Below are positions 1 to 8,140 of a DNA stretch of 64,000 nt, piece by piece. A program made the translations under genes and the position numbers. The DNA is from an uncultured Aquimarina sp. (GTDB taxonomy: Bacteria; Bacteroidota; Bacteroidia; Flavobacteriales; Flavobacteriaceae), in the NCBI GenBank assembly GCA_947495425.1, contig CANLYR010000012.1, forward strand, positions 23,294 through 87,293, written 5' to 3'. How positions within the stretch are numbered: position 1 is the stretch's first letter; each line of letters opens with the position of its first letter. The notes under the pieces were generated by a model. That model was not told the DNA's origin and did no database searches. It saw nothing but the letters and a program-made list of their open reading frames with translations.

Positions 1-1292
1 TAATACCCGGATTGAATCATTGTGTGTAGGTTAGCATTCATTGCCATTGCTTTTCTTAGGTTTTCTCCTGTGGTATTATCCTTATTTCTATCCCATGGCC
101 TTACCGGGCCAAACATATTATATTTGATATCTGTTTTAAATTTTAGTTCTTGGGTATAGTAGTAATTAATAGCAGGAGTAAAAGCATGTAGCCATGCAGT
201 TAGTTCACTATTGTAATCTGGTCGCTCTCCTGCTTCTTTTATGTCCATCCCTTTATATCTAGAATCTAACCTACCAATGGTATATCCATCTTTATTTCGC
301 AAAAGATCTTTCCAAAAATATGCTTTTGGGACTTCGAGATTATGCTGTTGTATTGTCCTTTTTGATAAACCTGAGTAATATGACATTTTACTGATAACTT
401 CTTCTTTTTTTGTAGCGTCTAGATATCCACTTTTTACAATAGCGGGCAATAGTTCATTGATGGTATAGCGCTCAACTTCGGGTAGTATTTCTAATAGATC
501 TTTATTCTGAAGTGCTGGCGGTAGCATTTTATGGTACCAGGCAGCAGCTGTATAATATGGAAGCCTATTGGCAACCTCGACTGGACCAGCAAATTTAAAA
601 CCAATTTCTGTTGGAGATACAAGAATAACACCATTTAAATACATCCAGTGCTTGTCTTGTAGTGCTAACGCTAAGCCCGAAACACGAGTAGTACCATAGC
701 TTTCGCCAATAAGGTACTTTGGAGAGCGCCATCGATTATTGCGAGTCACAAAAGTGTTGATCCAACCTGCCAGATATTTTACATCTGCGTTCACACCGAA
801 AAACATTTTTTTCTCCGGCATTTTACCATCTTTTCCCGGGATCATTCTTGAATATCCAGTATTCACAGGATTAATAAAAACAATATCAGCTACATCAAGA
901 ATCGAGTTTGGGTTGGTCTTAATACCGTAAGGCTGAACTGGAAATCCTTCACTATCAATCTTAAGAATTCGAGGTCCGGTGTATGCAATGTGCATCCATA
1001 CCGAGGCTGATCCAGGACCGCCATTAAATGAAATCAGTAAGGGTCTCTTTTCATCATTTTTGATATCGGATCTCTTATAATAGGTGTAGCTCAAAGAGGC
1101 TATAGGTACATCTGCCTCGTCCCACACCGGTTGAAAACCAACAGTAGCCTTATATGGTATTGTTTTACCCTTTATAGTGGTACTATGATTAGTAACAATA
1201 ATCGTGTCAACAGGGATCTTTATTTTTTGTGCTTGTATTGAAGTAATGGTAAATACACCCAATAATAGTGCGATAATGATCTGCTTGTGCAT
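1..1292 (-). CDS. Peptidase S10 family (serine carboxypeptidase-like) protein, C-terminus cut by window edge
   Basis: The gene runs off the left edge, so only about 430 N-terminal residues are visible. The ATG at 1292 gives a signal peptide (MHKQIIIALLLGVF, ending near IQAQ), so the product is exported. It carries the oxyanion-hole motif FNGGPGSAS and the nucleophile motif GESYGT, both hallmarks of family S10 carboxypeptidases, which remove C-terminal residues from peptides. The catalytic Asp and His would lie beyond the window. Bacterial S10 proteins are little characterised and a periplasmic peptidase role is inferred. The reading frame is open from the start to the window edge, with no frameshift. 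The next gene upstream, at 2071, is on the same strand but separated by a two-hairpin repeat. Confidence 0.88.
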   Translation of the reverse strand, partial: MHKQIIIALLLGVFTITSIQAQKIKIPVDTIIVTNHSTTIKGKTIPYKATVGFQPVWDEADVPIASLSYTYYKRSDIKNDEKRPLLISFNGGPGSASVWMHIAYTGPRILKIDSEGFPVQPYGIKTNPNSILDVADIVFINPVNTGYSRMIPGKDGKMPEKKMFFGVNADVKYLAGWINTFVTRNNRWRSPKYLIGESYGTTRVSGLALALQDKHWMYLNGVILVSPTEIGFKFAGPVEVANRLPYYTAAAWYHKMLPPALQNKDLLEILPEVERYTINELLPAIVKSGYLDATKKEEVISKMSYYSGLSKRTIQQHNLEVPKAYFWKDLLRNKDGYTIGRLDSRYKGMDIKEAGERPDYNSELTAWLHAFTPAINYYYTQELKFKTDIKYNMFGPVRPWDRNKDNTTGENLRKAMAMNANLHTMIQSGY

Positions 1293-1330
1293 GATGTATG
1301 TTTTATTGGCGACGCCAAAGGGTATAATAC

Positions 1331-1395
1331 CCCGAGGCTTGCCTCAAAATTAAAAAGTTCGTTTCCTACAACTGCCTCGCGGGCTTACCCCGAGG
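1331..1395. repeat. Two-hairpin intergenic palindromic repeat, copy A
   Basis: Two imperfect palindromes sit 29 bases apart. The first pairs GAGGC (1334-1338) with GCCTC (1341-1345) across a TT loop. The second pairs CCTCG (1375-1379) with CGAGG (1391-1395), with an inner GGG/CCC pairing around CTTA. The block is far more GC-rich than its surroundings. The same architecture recurs at 31850-31910. It lies between two genes on the same strand and could act as a transcript-end structure, but its recurrence suggests a dispersed repeat family. Confidence 0.6.
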
Positions 1396-1495
1396 TAGTT
1401 TACTAAAATCTAAAATATGAAATTCAATCATTAATTATCTTAAAGTGTTGTTAATGGGAAAGCTGTGTGAGTCTTTTAGTACGTGTGGGGATACA

Positions 1496-2071
1496 CTATC
1501 GATTACCTCTTGTCTTTATATTAGCACCGCAATACTTAATAATCTCAATGATACGCTTCTCTCTGGTTTCTTGACGCTTTGCCTGATTGAGCCAATAGAG
1601 ATAATTTTTACGATATCCTTGAGCAAAATTTTGATAGTGACTAAACGCCTCGGGATGATTATCAAATGCTTTTTGAAGATCCTCGGGGATAATTCCGTTT
1701 TCTACATCATCTAGCGCTATCCATGAGCCATTTGTTTTTGCAATCTCAATAGCATCGAGACCACTTTGATGCATTAAACCAGTATCAATCAATGATGTAA
1801 TGTAGTTTTTATTCACTCTACTCCATACACTTTTGGGTTTTCGTCGACAAAAGTATTGTCTACGCCGTTGGTCGTCGAGTTTTTTGACAGTAGAATCAAT
1901 CCACCCATAACAAAGTGCAACTTTTACAGCTTCTTCCCATCGCATACTGGGTTGCTTACTTTGCAATTTATAAAAAATGAGATAAACCCCATTAGATTGA
2001 TTATAGTGATCATGAAGCCAGGATCGCCATTCATCATCATTTTTAAAATATAATTCGGGTTTGTCTGACAT
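1496..2071 (-). CDS. YdeI/OmpD-associated family protein
   Basis: A 191-residue cytoplasmic protein with no signal peptide. It matches the YdeI/OmdA-like family: an N-terminal part with YFKNDDEWRSWLHDHY, then WEEAVKVALCYGWIDS and a basic RRRQYFCRRKPKSVWS segment, which are typical of the family. The C-terminal part (PEDLQKAFDNHPEAFSHYQN, then a basic helix) matches the OmdA region. The family has been linked to resistance to cationic peptides and to outer-membrane function in enterobacteria, but its biochemistry is unknown. The gene stands alone between a repeat element and a small lipoprotein gene. Family assignment is by motif recognition, and no function is asserted. Confidence 0.8.
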   Translation of the reverse strand: MSDKPELYFKNDDEWRSWLHDHYNQSNGVYLIFYKLQSKQPSMRWEEAVKVALCYGWIDSTVKKLDDQRRRQYFCRRKPKSVWSRVNKNYITSLIDTGLMHQSGLDAIEIAKTNGSWIALDDVENGIIPEDLQKAFDNHPEAFSHYQNFAQGYRKNYLYWLNQAKRQETREKRIIEIIKYCGANIKTRGNR

Positions 2072-2152
2072 AAAAATATTTTGATGTGATTATACTATAA
2101 AGCTGCTAATTTTCAAAAGCAAATACATATGACCTCAGCATATTGTAACTTC

Positions 2153-2593
2153 TTATTTTATCTTTTCATAAAATAATCCGGGGCCGTCACAAGCGATCGA
2201 CGTACCTGCTAATTCATTTTCATTATTGCGTCTAAGTAGTTCTTTTGTATCCGCAGTACAATTCTCTATAAGCGTATTATCTGACTCATAGGTGAGTTCT
2301 AGATACTCTCCATCTGTTAAGGTTTTGTAAGCGTAGGTTCCTTTGGCTTCAGTGTTTTTTTTATTTATTTCACGAGATTTGATAAACGTATTATCATTTT
2401 TTAACAGATAATATTCTTGCCAGAGCATATCACTACCAGTAGTAGCAGGAACATTTGCAAAGCTGCCTGATATTTTAACTAATTTCCATTTTTGAGGGTT
2501 TTCATTATCATTTGATGTAGTATTGGATTTTGTAATATCGGCACAAGAAAAGATGGAGATAAGTAATACAGTAATTGTGATTAGAGTTTTCAT
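2153..2593 (-). CDS. Small lipoprotein, lipocalin-like, function unknown
   Basis: A 146-residue protein with a lipoprotein signal peptide: a hydrophobic stretch from residue 4, then a lipobox ISIFSC with Cys17. The mature part has a Ser/Asn-rich linker, then KWKLVKISGSF and a pattern of short beta-strand-like segments (GTYAYKTL, GEYLELTYES), as in small Bacteroidota lipocalin-like lipoproteins that begin with a W-x-L pattern. Two Cys near residues 116 and 138 could form a disulfide. No operon partner is evident: the next gene is 177 bp upstream on the same strand. Confidence 0.65.
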   Translation of the reverse strand: MKTLITITVLLISIFSCADITKSNTTSNDNENPQKWKLVKISGSFANVPATTGSDMLWQEYYLLKNDNTFIKSREINKKNTEAKGTYAYKTLTDGEYLELTYESDNTLIENCTADTKELLRRNNENELAGTSIACDGPGLFYEKIK

Positions 2594-2770
2594 TATGTGT
2601 AATTAAATTGATTAATTAAGAAATATTATACTGAAGTGATCTAGAAGATTTCGATATCATAAACACCTATTTTTCGCCAAAATCAAAAAAGTTTAAACCA
2701 CTTTATGTTGAGAAAGCTACACTCAATCTAGATCAGCATGCTACAAGATTAAGTTATTTGTCGTATTGTT

Positions 2771-4069
2771 TTATTCTTTGGAGTTTGCAATTTTTGATTC
2801 TATTTCAGCAATATTATCTTCATAATACTTTACATGATTATGATTGTACTGTTTTGCCATTTTCATAGCTTTTTGCTGCATTTTTAGCGCTTCGTTGAGT
2901 TCGTTGTTGGCTTCGAGTGCATAGGCGAGAATACTCAAGGCTTCGGGAGATTTTGGGCGATACTTCACCAGGCGTTTATATACCGCTATCGACTCTTTAA
3001 AACGTTTTTGCCTTAATAGCCTATTTGCACTGGCTTGAAGACTATTTCCGCTGTTCCACCGTTCGGCTTTGGGGAGGATAGTATACCCATATTCTGCAGA
3101 TAGATTTTGATAATAATCATCTATATTTTGTAGTGTGCTTCCAGATTGATTTTCAAAATCATTATAATCAGGATCCCACTTCTTTTTTGGAAAAAATGTT
3201 TCCATAGCTGAAATAAATGCCGGTAGTACTACCCCATAATGACTTTCGTTTGAAAAGACTTCTGATTTAAATTTTAGATTTTCTGAAGTAAAAGGTGATA
3301 TTTGTTTTTGCAAATCCTCGAGATTTGTTCCTATTTCTGAATCTTGATGTACATCCTCATCAGCCGAAGCAACATATAAATGAGCTCTACGGCTTGGGTT
3401 GGCTTCAATACTTCTTGTAATTTCATCAATAAACGTCTCATTTGGGATATACCCCATACCCAAAATATCTCCTGCAGCAATTGCTACATGTGCCTGAAAT
3501 AGATCTGGGACTTTGCAAAAAGCATGCAAAGGAAAAGTAGCAGTTGGTGATGAACCGATGATCATTCTATAATCGGCAGTTCGATAATTATTAGCGAGAT
3601 ACGTAAATAATTCATCTTTTAAAAATTTAGTAAAAATATCTGGAGCTCCATCAAAAGGCATCTGTTTCCAGCTTTTGGGCCAAAAATCGCTATGGTTTGT
3701 ATATACTTTTGGCGCATAAAATTTTTCAAAACTATTTGGGAAACTCACTACAATTGCTTCTGGCATACTATTAACAGCGCTTAAGTGCTTTACCGCGCCA
3801 GTAATCTGATAAAAGAACTCATTCTCTAATACTATAATTAGCGGGTAGGTGTAATGACTAGAAGCTCTGTTATAGGTTTCTGGTAAAAAAATATCAAAAG
3901 CTACAGTTTGTTGAAGTGCTTTGGAGTCTAATGTATGTTGATCGATATATGCTAGTGGAGTAGACTTAATTTCTGCATTACGACTAACTGATACTGCTTG
4001 CTGTGCTGGTATATAGTGTATGCATATTAGCCATACGACAAAAGACGATAGTATGCGATTTGGTTTCAT
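2771..4069 (-). CDS. Secreted alpha/beta-hydrolase (Fes/esterase-D-like) with C-terminal TPR
   Basis: A 432-residue exported protein with a signal peptide ending near IPAQQA. Residues about 45-300 look like the enterochelin-esterase/S-formylglutathione-hydrolase-like alpha/beta-hydrolase fold: FDIFLPETYNR, PLIIVLEN, then the probable nucleophile elbow IIGSSPTATFPLHAF with Ser174, and a candidate His in NESHYGV near residue 278. The elbow reads G-S-S-P-T rather than G-x-S-x-G, a mild departure. Residues about 340-425 (RLLRQKRFKESIAVYKRL, then SPEALSILAYALEANNEL) are TPR-type helices. The combination is common in Bacteroidota, and the natural substrate cannot be read from the sequence. Confidence 0.78.
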   Translation of the reverse strand: MKPNRILSSFVVWLICIHYIPAQQAVSVSRNAEIKSTPLAYIDQHTLDSKALQQTVAFDIFLPETYNRASSHYTYPLIIVLENEFFYQITGAVKHLSAVNSMPEAIVVSFPNSFEKFYAPKVYTNHSDFWPKSWKQMPFDGAPDIFTKFLKDELFTYLANNYRTADYRMIIGSSPTATFPLHAFCKVPDLFQAHVAIAAGDILGMGYIPNETFIDEITRSIEANPSRRAHLYVASADEDVHQDSEIGTNLEDLQKQISPFTSENLKFKSEVFSNESHYGVVLPAFISAMETFFPKKKWDPDYNDFENQSGSTLQNIDDYYQNLSAEYGYTILPKAERWNSGNSLQASANRLLRQKRFKESIAVYKRLVKYRPKSPEALSILAYALEANNELNEALKMQQKAMKMAKQYNHNHVKYYEDNIAEIESKIANSKE

Positions 4070-4217
4070 GGTGTGGTTGACGGTTGTGTTACTATCCCCT
4101 AAAATATAGTATATCTGTCAATTATGCTTAAAAATTTTCTTAAATGTTATAGTAAAAGCATAAAATAATAATGGGAATTGTAGTGTAGGAATACTTCGAT
4201 TGTATTACAGCAGGTCA

Positions 4218-4787
4218 TTATCTGTTTTTATATAACTCGATTGCTTTTAAGAACTTCACACCTCCTTGTTCTGTTTGGTTATAGATAAACCCGTTTAATT
4301 CAGGGTGATTTTTGTCAATCCAGTTTAAAAGTTCGGTTTTATTTCTTTCCCAAACCTTTTCATTAAAATTCACATATTCTGTTTCCACGACAATTATTTT
4401 ATTGTTTTGAAATCTTAGAATCTCATGGGTTATAAATGCTTCTTGTTGCAAGAAAAAAATTCTTTTGTCTATTTTAGAAATCGTAGCTTTTACAATTTCG
4501 TTTTCTTGTTCGATTTGAAGGATTTTGTACGTAGGATCAAACACTGAATCCCATTTTAACCATTTTTCAACATATTCTTCTACTGAATGATGCTGTATAT
4601 AGTCATACTTAGGTATTTTGGTTACAAGGCTATCAGTTAATAAAGTTTTCATATCGGCACCATCAGAATTGTCGAGAGCTTTGTAATATTGCTTTGCAAT
4701 TTTAAGTTTATCAATTTTCTTTTCAGAAGTTTTGCAGGATATTAATCCAATTGTCAAAAACAAGGATAACACTATAATTTTATTCAT
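4218..4787 (-). CDS. Putative lipoprotein, NTF2/SnoaL-like fold suspected
   Basis: A 189-residue protein with a lipoprotein signal (hydrophobic residues 4-17, lipobox GLISC with Cys18). The mature part begins with a helix KIAKQYYKALDNSDGADMKTL and the phrase LLTDSLVTKIPKYDY, resembling the opening helices of SnoaL/NTF2-like domains, followed by strands such as YKILQIEQENEIVKATISK and IIVVETEYV. The fold assignment is tentative and no catalytic function is implied. It lies directly downstream (in its own direction) of the attC-like element at 4811-5007, so it may be part of a cassette-like unit. Confidence 0.55.
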   Translation of the reverse strand: MNKIIVLSLFLTIGLISCKTSEKKIDKLKIAKQYYKALDNSDGADMKTLLTDSLVTKIPKYDYIQHHSVEEYVEKWLKWDSVFDPTYKILQIEQENEIVKATISKIDKRIFFLQQEAFITHEILRFQNNKIIVVETEYVNFNEKVWERNKTELLNWIDKNHPELNGFIYNQTEQGGVKFLKAIELYKNR

Positions 4788-4810
4788 TTGTATTTCGTCT
4801 TGTATACTTT

Positions 4811-5007
4811 GCTATAACTTTCAGTATGAGAAACGTAGGGCAGGTGATAAGCACTATCGTTTCGGTTTATTACTTAGCTAAATATAAATATTTTGCTTTT
4901 ATCTTTTCTTTTATAAACGCCAAATTTTATATTTAGCGGACTTTGTTAATATGCACAGAACTTTCGGTTTAGCACAAATGCCTTATGTTTTTTATACCTT
5001 GTTAGCA
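4811..5007 (-). other. attC-like folded element between two minus-strand genes
   Basis: On the minus strand the segment starts with TGCTAAC right after the pentapeptide gene stop and ends with GTTATAGC just before the lipoprotein gene. These ends are roughly complementary, as the outer simple sites of integron attC sites are. Inside, GCTAAATATAAA (4877-4888) and its exact reverse complement (4926-4937) form a 12-bp inverted repeat, and a 10-base motif TTTCGGTTTA occurs twice (4860-4869 and 4962-4971). Length (about 197 bp) and placement after a gene fit long attC/VCR-type sites. The ends depart from the GTTRRRY consensus and no integrase is present in the window, so it could instead be another dispersed palindromic element. 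Confidence 0.4.
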
Positions 5008-5012
5008 TTTGT

Positions 5013-6287
5013 TTATTGTTTAAAACGTTTTCTGAGGGCTAGAACAAAAAAGACCAATAGAATACTTGAAATTATTTTTTGAGTCAAATCTGACCACCAA
5101 TTGTTACCTGTTGAACTGTTTTTTATGATAGGAATAGTATTCGTTAAGCTGTTTTTTAAGTATGGTTCAAACCTTACCATATTAAAGCTTTCAATAAAAT
5201 TGCAATTCCAACTTTGCATTAAATCAATTACTTCAATTGAGAAATAAGCTAATGGAAAAATTAATATACAGACAATTAATAAAAAGAAAGGAGTTAGAAT
5301 GCTTTGCGTAAATCCAGAAAATCTTCCGTAAATCCAATAAAATACCCATTCACCAAATTTTTTATTTGAGTATAGAGCATATCGCCTCATTAGCATTTCA
5401 CTCCGATATGCTTTTCCTGCAAATTCCCAATCCTTGTTTATTTCATAGTTTCGTTTTATTTGTCTATATAATCCACCTAAATCATGATAGGTTAAATCAC
5501 CTTGAATTTCATCATTTATAATTATTCTATTACCATTATTCCAGCTACAATCTCTTATATTGAGTTTAGTTATGTCTGATTCTTTAAAACTAAAGTTACT
5601 GAGATTTAATCTTCTAAAAATTACATTTTCAGAGAATATTACATTTTCAAATTTTAAATGAGAGGTTTCTATTAAATCTTGAAATAATACATTGCAATCA
5701 TCAAGAAAAGTTAAGTTCTTTAGGTTGACTGGGGAATTAAACTCTATTTTATTGAAATCTACCTTACCTTGATATATTGAGTTTTCAAGTGTTAGGTTTT
5801 TTTTGAATACATTCTCATAAAAATCAGTATATCCATCAAAAGTTATTGCTTGGAAATATGTGTTTTCATAAAACTTAGCGAACCCAAACCAAGTGTGGCT
5901 TTTGAAAAAGGCTCTTTTGATAATACAGGTGTCGAAAAATTCAGTTCCTATGAAATCTGCTCCTCCATTGAATTTTACTCCTGAAAAATCTACTTCTCCG
6001 AAGAATTTAGAATTATTGAAGCTAACATAATTTTCAAAAGTCTTCTTTTGTCCTTTTTTCCAAAAATCTTTGTCAGAAGTTAAAGGAGAGTTATCCTCTG
6101 TTGGAGAACTATTTACTCCCTCAAAAACAGGGAAATTATATTTATAAAAGCCGTATTGTTTATTTTCTCTTATTTTCTGCCAAAATTCTTTTACTTTTTG
6201 CTTATCCCAAATCTTTCGGCTTCCCTCTAATACATACCAATCTGATTTGTCACTTTGAAAATATTCTAATAATTCTGGTTGTATCAT
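5013..6287 (-). CDS. Pentapeptide-repeat protein with C-terminal two-helix membrane module
   Basis: A 424-residue protein. Residues about 85-250 hold degenerate pentapeptide repeats (FFGEVDFSGVKFNGGADFIGTE style, with a Phe or Leu in every fifth position), which fold as a right-handed quadrilateral beta-helix. A linker with a Tyr/Arg-rich segment (GLYRQIKRNYEINKDWEFAG) follows. The C-terminus has two hydrophobic helices (about 325-350 and 400-420) separated by a loop with SLTNTIPIIKNSSTG, and ends in ALRKRF, an arrangement seen in pentapeptide proteins joined to an ion-channel-like membrane module. There is no N-terminal signal peptide, so the repeats are probably cytoplasmic. The ATG at 6287 is the only sensible start. 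Function is unknown. Confidence 0.75.
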   Translation of the reverse strand: MIQPELLEYFQSDKSDWYVLEGSRKIWDKQKVKEFWQKIRENKQYGFYKYNFPVFEGVNSSPTEDNSPLTSDKDFWKKGQKKTFENYVSFNNSKFFGEVDFSGVKFNGGADFIGTEFFDTCIIKRAFFKSHTWFGFAKFYENTYFQAITFDGYTDFYENVFKKNLTLENSIYQGKVDFNKIEFNSPVNLKNLTFLDDCNVLFQDLIETSHLKFENVIFSENVIFRRLNLSNFSFKESDITKLNIRDCSWNNGNRIIINDEIQGDLTYHDLGGLYRQIKRNYEINKDWEFAGKAYRSEMLMRRYALYSNKKFGEWVFYWIYGRFSGFTQSILTPFFLLIVCILIFPLAYFSIEVIDLMQSWNCNFIESFNMVRFEPYLKNSLTNTIPIIKNSSTGNNWWSDLTQKIISSILLVFFVLALRKRFKQ

Positions 6288-6458
6288 ATAAGGATTTGAA
6301 TGTTTATTTCTTGTGTGGAAATGATTTGTAGTTGTTAATAAATGCTAATGACCAAATATAATACATTAGTATGCATTTGTAAATTAATAAGATTTTTCAA
6401 ATAGTTTTAAGAGATGAATACTATGGTAAACAAGTTATAGCTGTTTATAGTACCGGTA

Positions 6459-6848
6459 TTAAGTTCTTACGGCTGTTCCTGTGATTTTAATTTTTCCGCC
6501 AAAAGGTAAGGCCTCTGCCTGATAAATTGTTCTAGATGGTCTTTGCCCTTCTGGAAATAATGCGATATACAATTGATTTATTTCAGGAAGATCAGCCAGA
6601 TTATCAAATGCAATATCTATAAATACAACGTCGTTTTTATCAAATCCTGCGCTTTTGAGAGCAGCAAAGAAGTTAGAAAAGGCAAGTTTACCTTCTTCTA
6701 GTGCTGTTCCCGAAACATAATCACCATCTGTATTTACAGATAACTGACCACTTACAAAACACATATTATTTGCTACTACGGCATGACTTATCGGATTGGT
6801 CCATTTTGGAAGACCTTCTCCCTGCACAATATATTTTTTGTTATTCAT
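6459..6848 (-). CDS. RidA/YjgF/UK114 (Rid) family protein
   Basis: A 129-residue protein covering the whole Rid fold. It has SHAVVANNMCFVSGQL, KLAFSNFFAALKSAGF, and RPSRTIYQAEALPFGGKIKI, which match the family. RidA proteins hydrolyse reactive enamine/imine intermediates released by PLP enzymes. Arg106 aligns with the conserved active-site Arg. However, the segment that reads EIEA in archetypal RidA reads KITG here, so the catalytic Glu of RidA is absent. This points to a Rid subgroup other than the classical deaminase. The gene is monocistronic, 171 bp from the pentapeptide gene. Confidence 0.85.
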   Translation of the reverse strand: MNNKKYIVQGEGLPKWTNPISHAVVANNMCFVSGQLSVNTDGDYVSGTALEEGKLAFSNFFAALKSAGFDKNDVVFIDIAFDNLADLPEINQLYIALFPEGQRPSRTIYQAEALPFGGKIKITGTAVRT

Positions 6849-7000
6849 AGTTTTTAAAGTTTATTATCCGTTGCATTTTTTTAATTCTATTTTTTAATAG
6901 GGTTAGTTACTTTTGCTATCAATAGCTAGTTTTTAGAAGGTATTACTATAGTTGAACGCAAACACATCACTGAGTTGAATCTCATGTAAAAGGACAAGGG

Positions 7001-8095
7001 TTATATTTTAATGATCTTCTTTTTTGTGTATAACCAATAAGCAAAACCCCAAATCAACCAGGTGTAACAAAAAGCAAACATAAAACTGCCAAGATAATTT
7101 CCGAAGACAGGTTGAAAAATATTTTGGTATGACCAGTCGTAGGCATTAGCGGTATTAAATTTTAGGACCTTACTCATGATTTTTATCAATAGAATAGATA
7201 AAATATAACTTATTAAGGAGTTAAGACCAAAAACTTTGAATACAAACGTGCCATACGCTATCTTTTTAAGATCTATAAAAAATAGTAAGAGGGCCCATAA
7301 TAGGGTTATAATGCCTGATGTAAATAGTACATATGAGCCAGTCCATAGCGGTTTATTGATTGGATACATATATCCCCAAAACCATCCAATAATAATAAAA
7401 ATAACAGCAATGATAGCTAAGTTTATGTTTTTTTTGAGTGTTAAACTTTTGTCTGACAAAATAGAACAGGCAACAAGGTAACCCAAAAGAATTTGTGCAA
7501 TAGACGATAATGTGCCTAATATACCTTCGGGGTCAAAAGCAATTCCAAATCCTTGATACATATGATTTTTTCCTATGACAAAAAGATCAACAGTTCTACC
7601 TATGTTGTTTGAGATTGAATACGCTTTTTCTAATCCTACACTACTCAATAGTAACCAATGCCCGATTAGAAGGGTAATTGTTATATACAGTATCCAAAGC
7701 TTTTTTTTAAAAAAAATAATACACAAACCAGCACCAAGAAAGGCCAGAGCGATACGTTGTAAAACTCCAAAAATCCTTAACTGTGTAATGTTTTGATCAT
7801 AAAAGGGAAACCAATTAAGGAGTAAACCTATTAGAAAAATAACACCAGCTCTTTTTGTCATTTTTGTGATTAAAATGCGCTTGCTAACACTAGTATTCTG
7901 CAAAGACATAAATAAGGAAATGCCAATGATAAACAGAAAGCTAGGAAAAACCAGATCAGTAAGGGTACATCCATGCCATTCTGAGTGATTAAGTGGTGCG
8001 TAAATATATGACCATGATCCAGGCGTATTGACTAAAATCATTAAAAATATGGTTATCCCTCTTAGCACATCAATTGATACAAGCCTTTTTTTCAT
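7001..8095 (-). CDS. HGSNAT/NagX-like transmembrane acetyltransferase (DUF5009 family)
   Basis: A 364-residue integral membrane protein with about ten hydrophobic helices. The N-terminus RLVSIDVLRGITIFLMILVN followed by W-H-G and DLVFPSFLFIIGISL is the signature of the heparan-alpha-glucosaminide N-acetyltransferase family, whose bacterial members (often called NagX) occur in N-acetylglucosamine utilization regulons. The family is thought to move an acetyl group from cytosolic acetyl-CoA to an amino sugar across the membrane. The gene lies 45 bp downstream of the M1 peptidase on the same strand and about 4 kb from the chitin locus, so a role with glucosamine or chitosan products is plausible but not shown. 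Confidence 0.82.
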   Translation of the reverse strand: MKKRLVSIDVLRGITIFLMILVNTPGSWSYIYAPLNHSEWHGCTLTDLVFPSFLFIIGISLFMSLQNTSVSKRILITKMTKRAGVIFLIGLLLNWFPFYDQNITQLRIFGVLQRIALAFLGAGLCIIFFKKKLWILYITITLLIGHWLLLSSVGLEKAYSISNNIGRTVDLFVIGKNHMYQGFGIAFDPEGILGTLSSIAQILLGYLVACSILSDKSLTLKKNINLAIIAVIFIIIGWFWGYMYPINKPLWTGSYVLFTSGIITLLWALLLFFIDLKKIAYGTFVFKVFGLNSLISYILSILLIKIMSKVLKFNTANAYDWSYQNIFQPVFGNYLGSFMFAFCYTWLIWGFAYWLYTKKKIIKI

Positions 8096-8140
8096 GTTGT
8101 ATTACTTTATAATAATCAAATCGTAATTAAGATAGTAGGA

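Noticed and set aside
6400..6458. GTTATAGC near 6433 as a second attC-like boundary on the far side of the pentapeptide gene
   Set aside because: It has the opposite orientation and no matching partner or internal inverted repeat.
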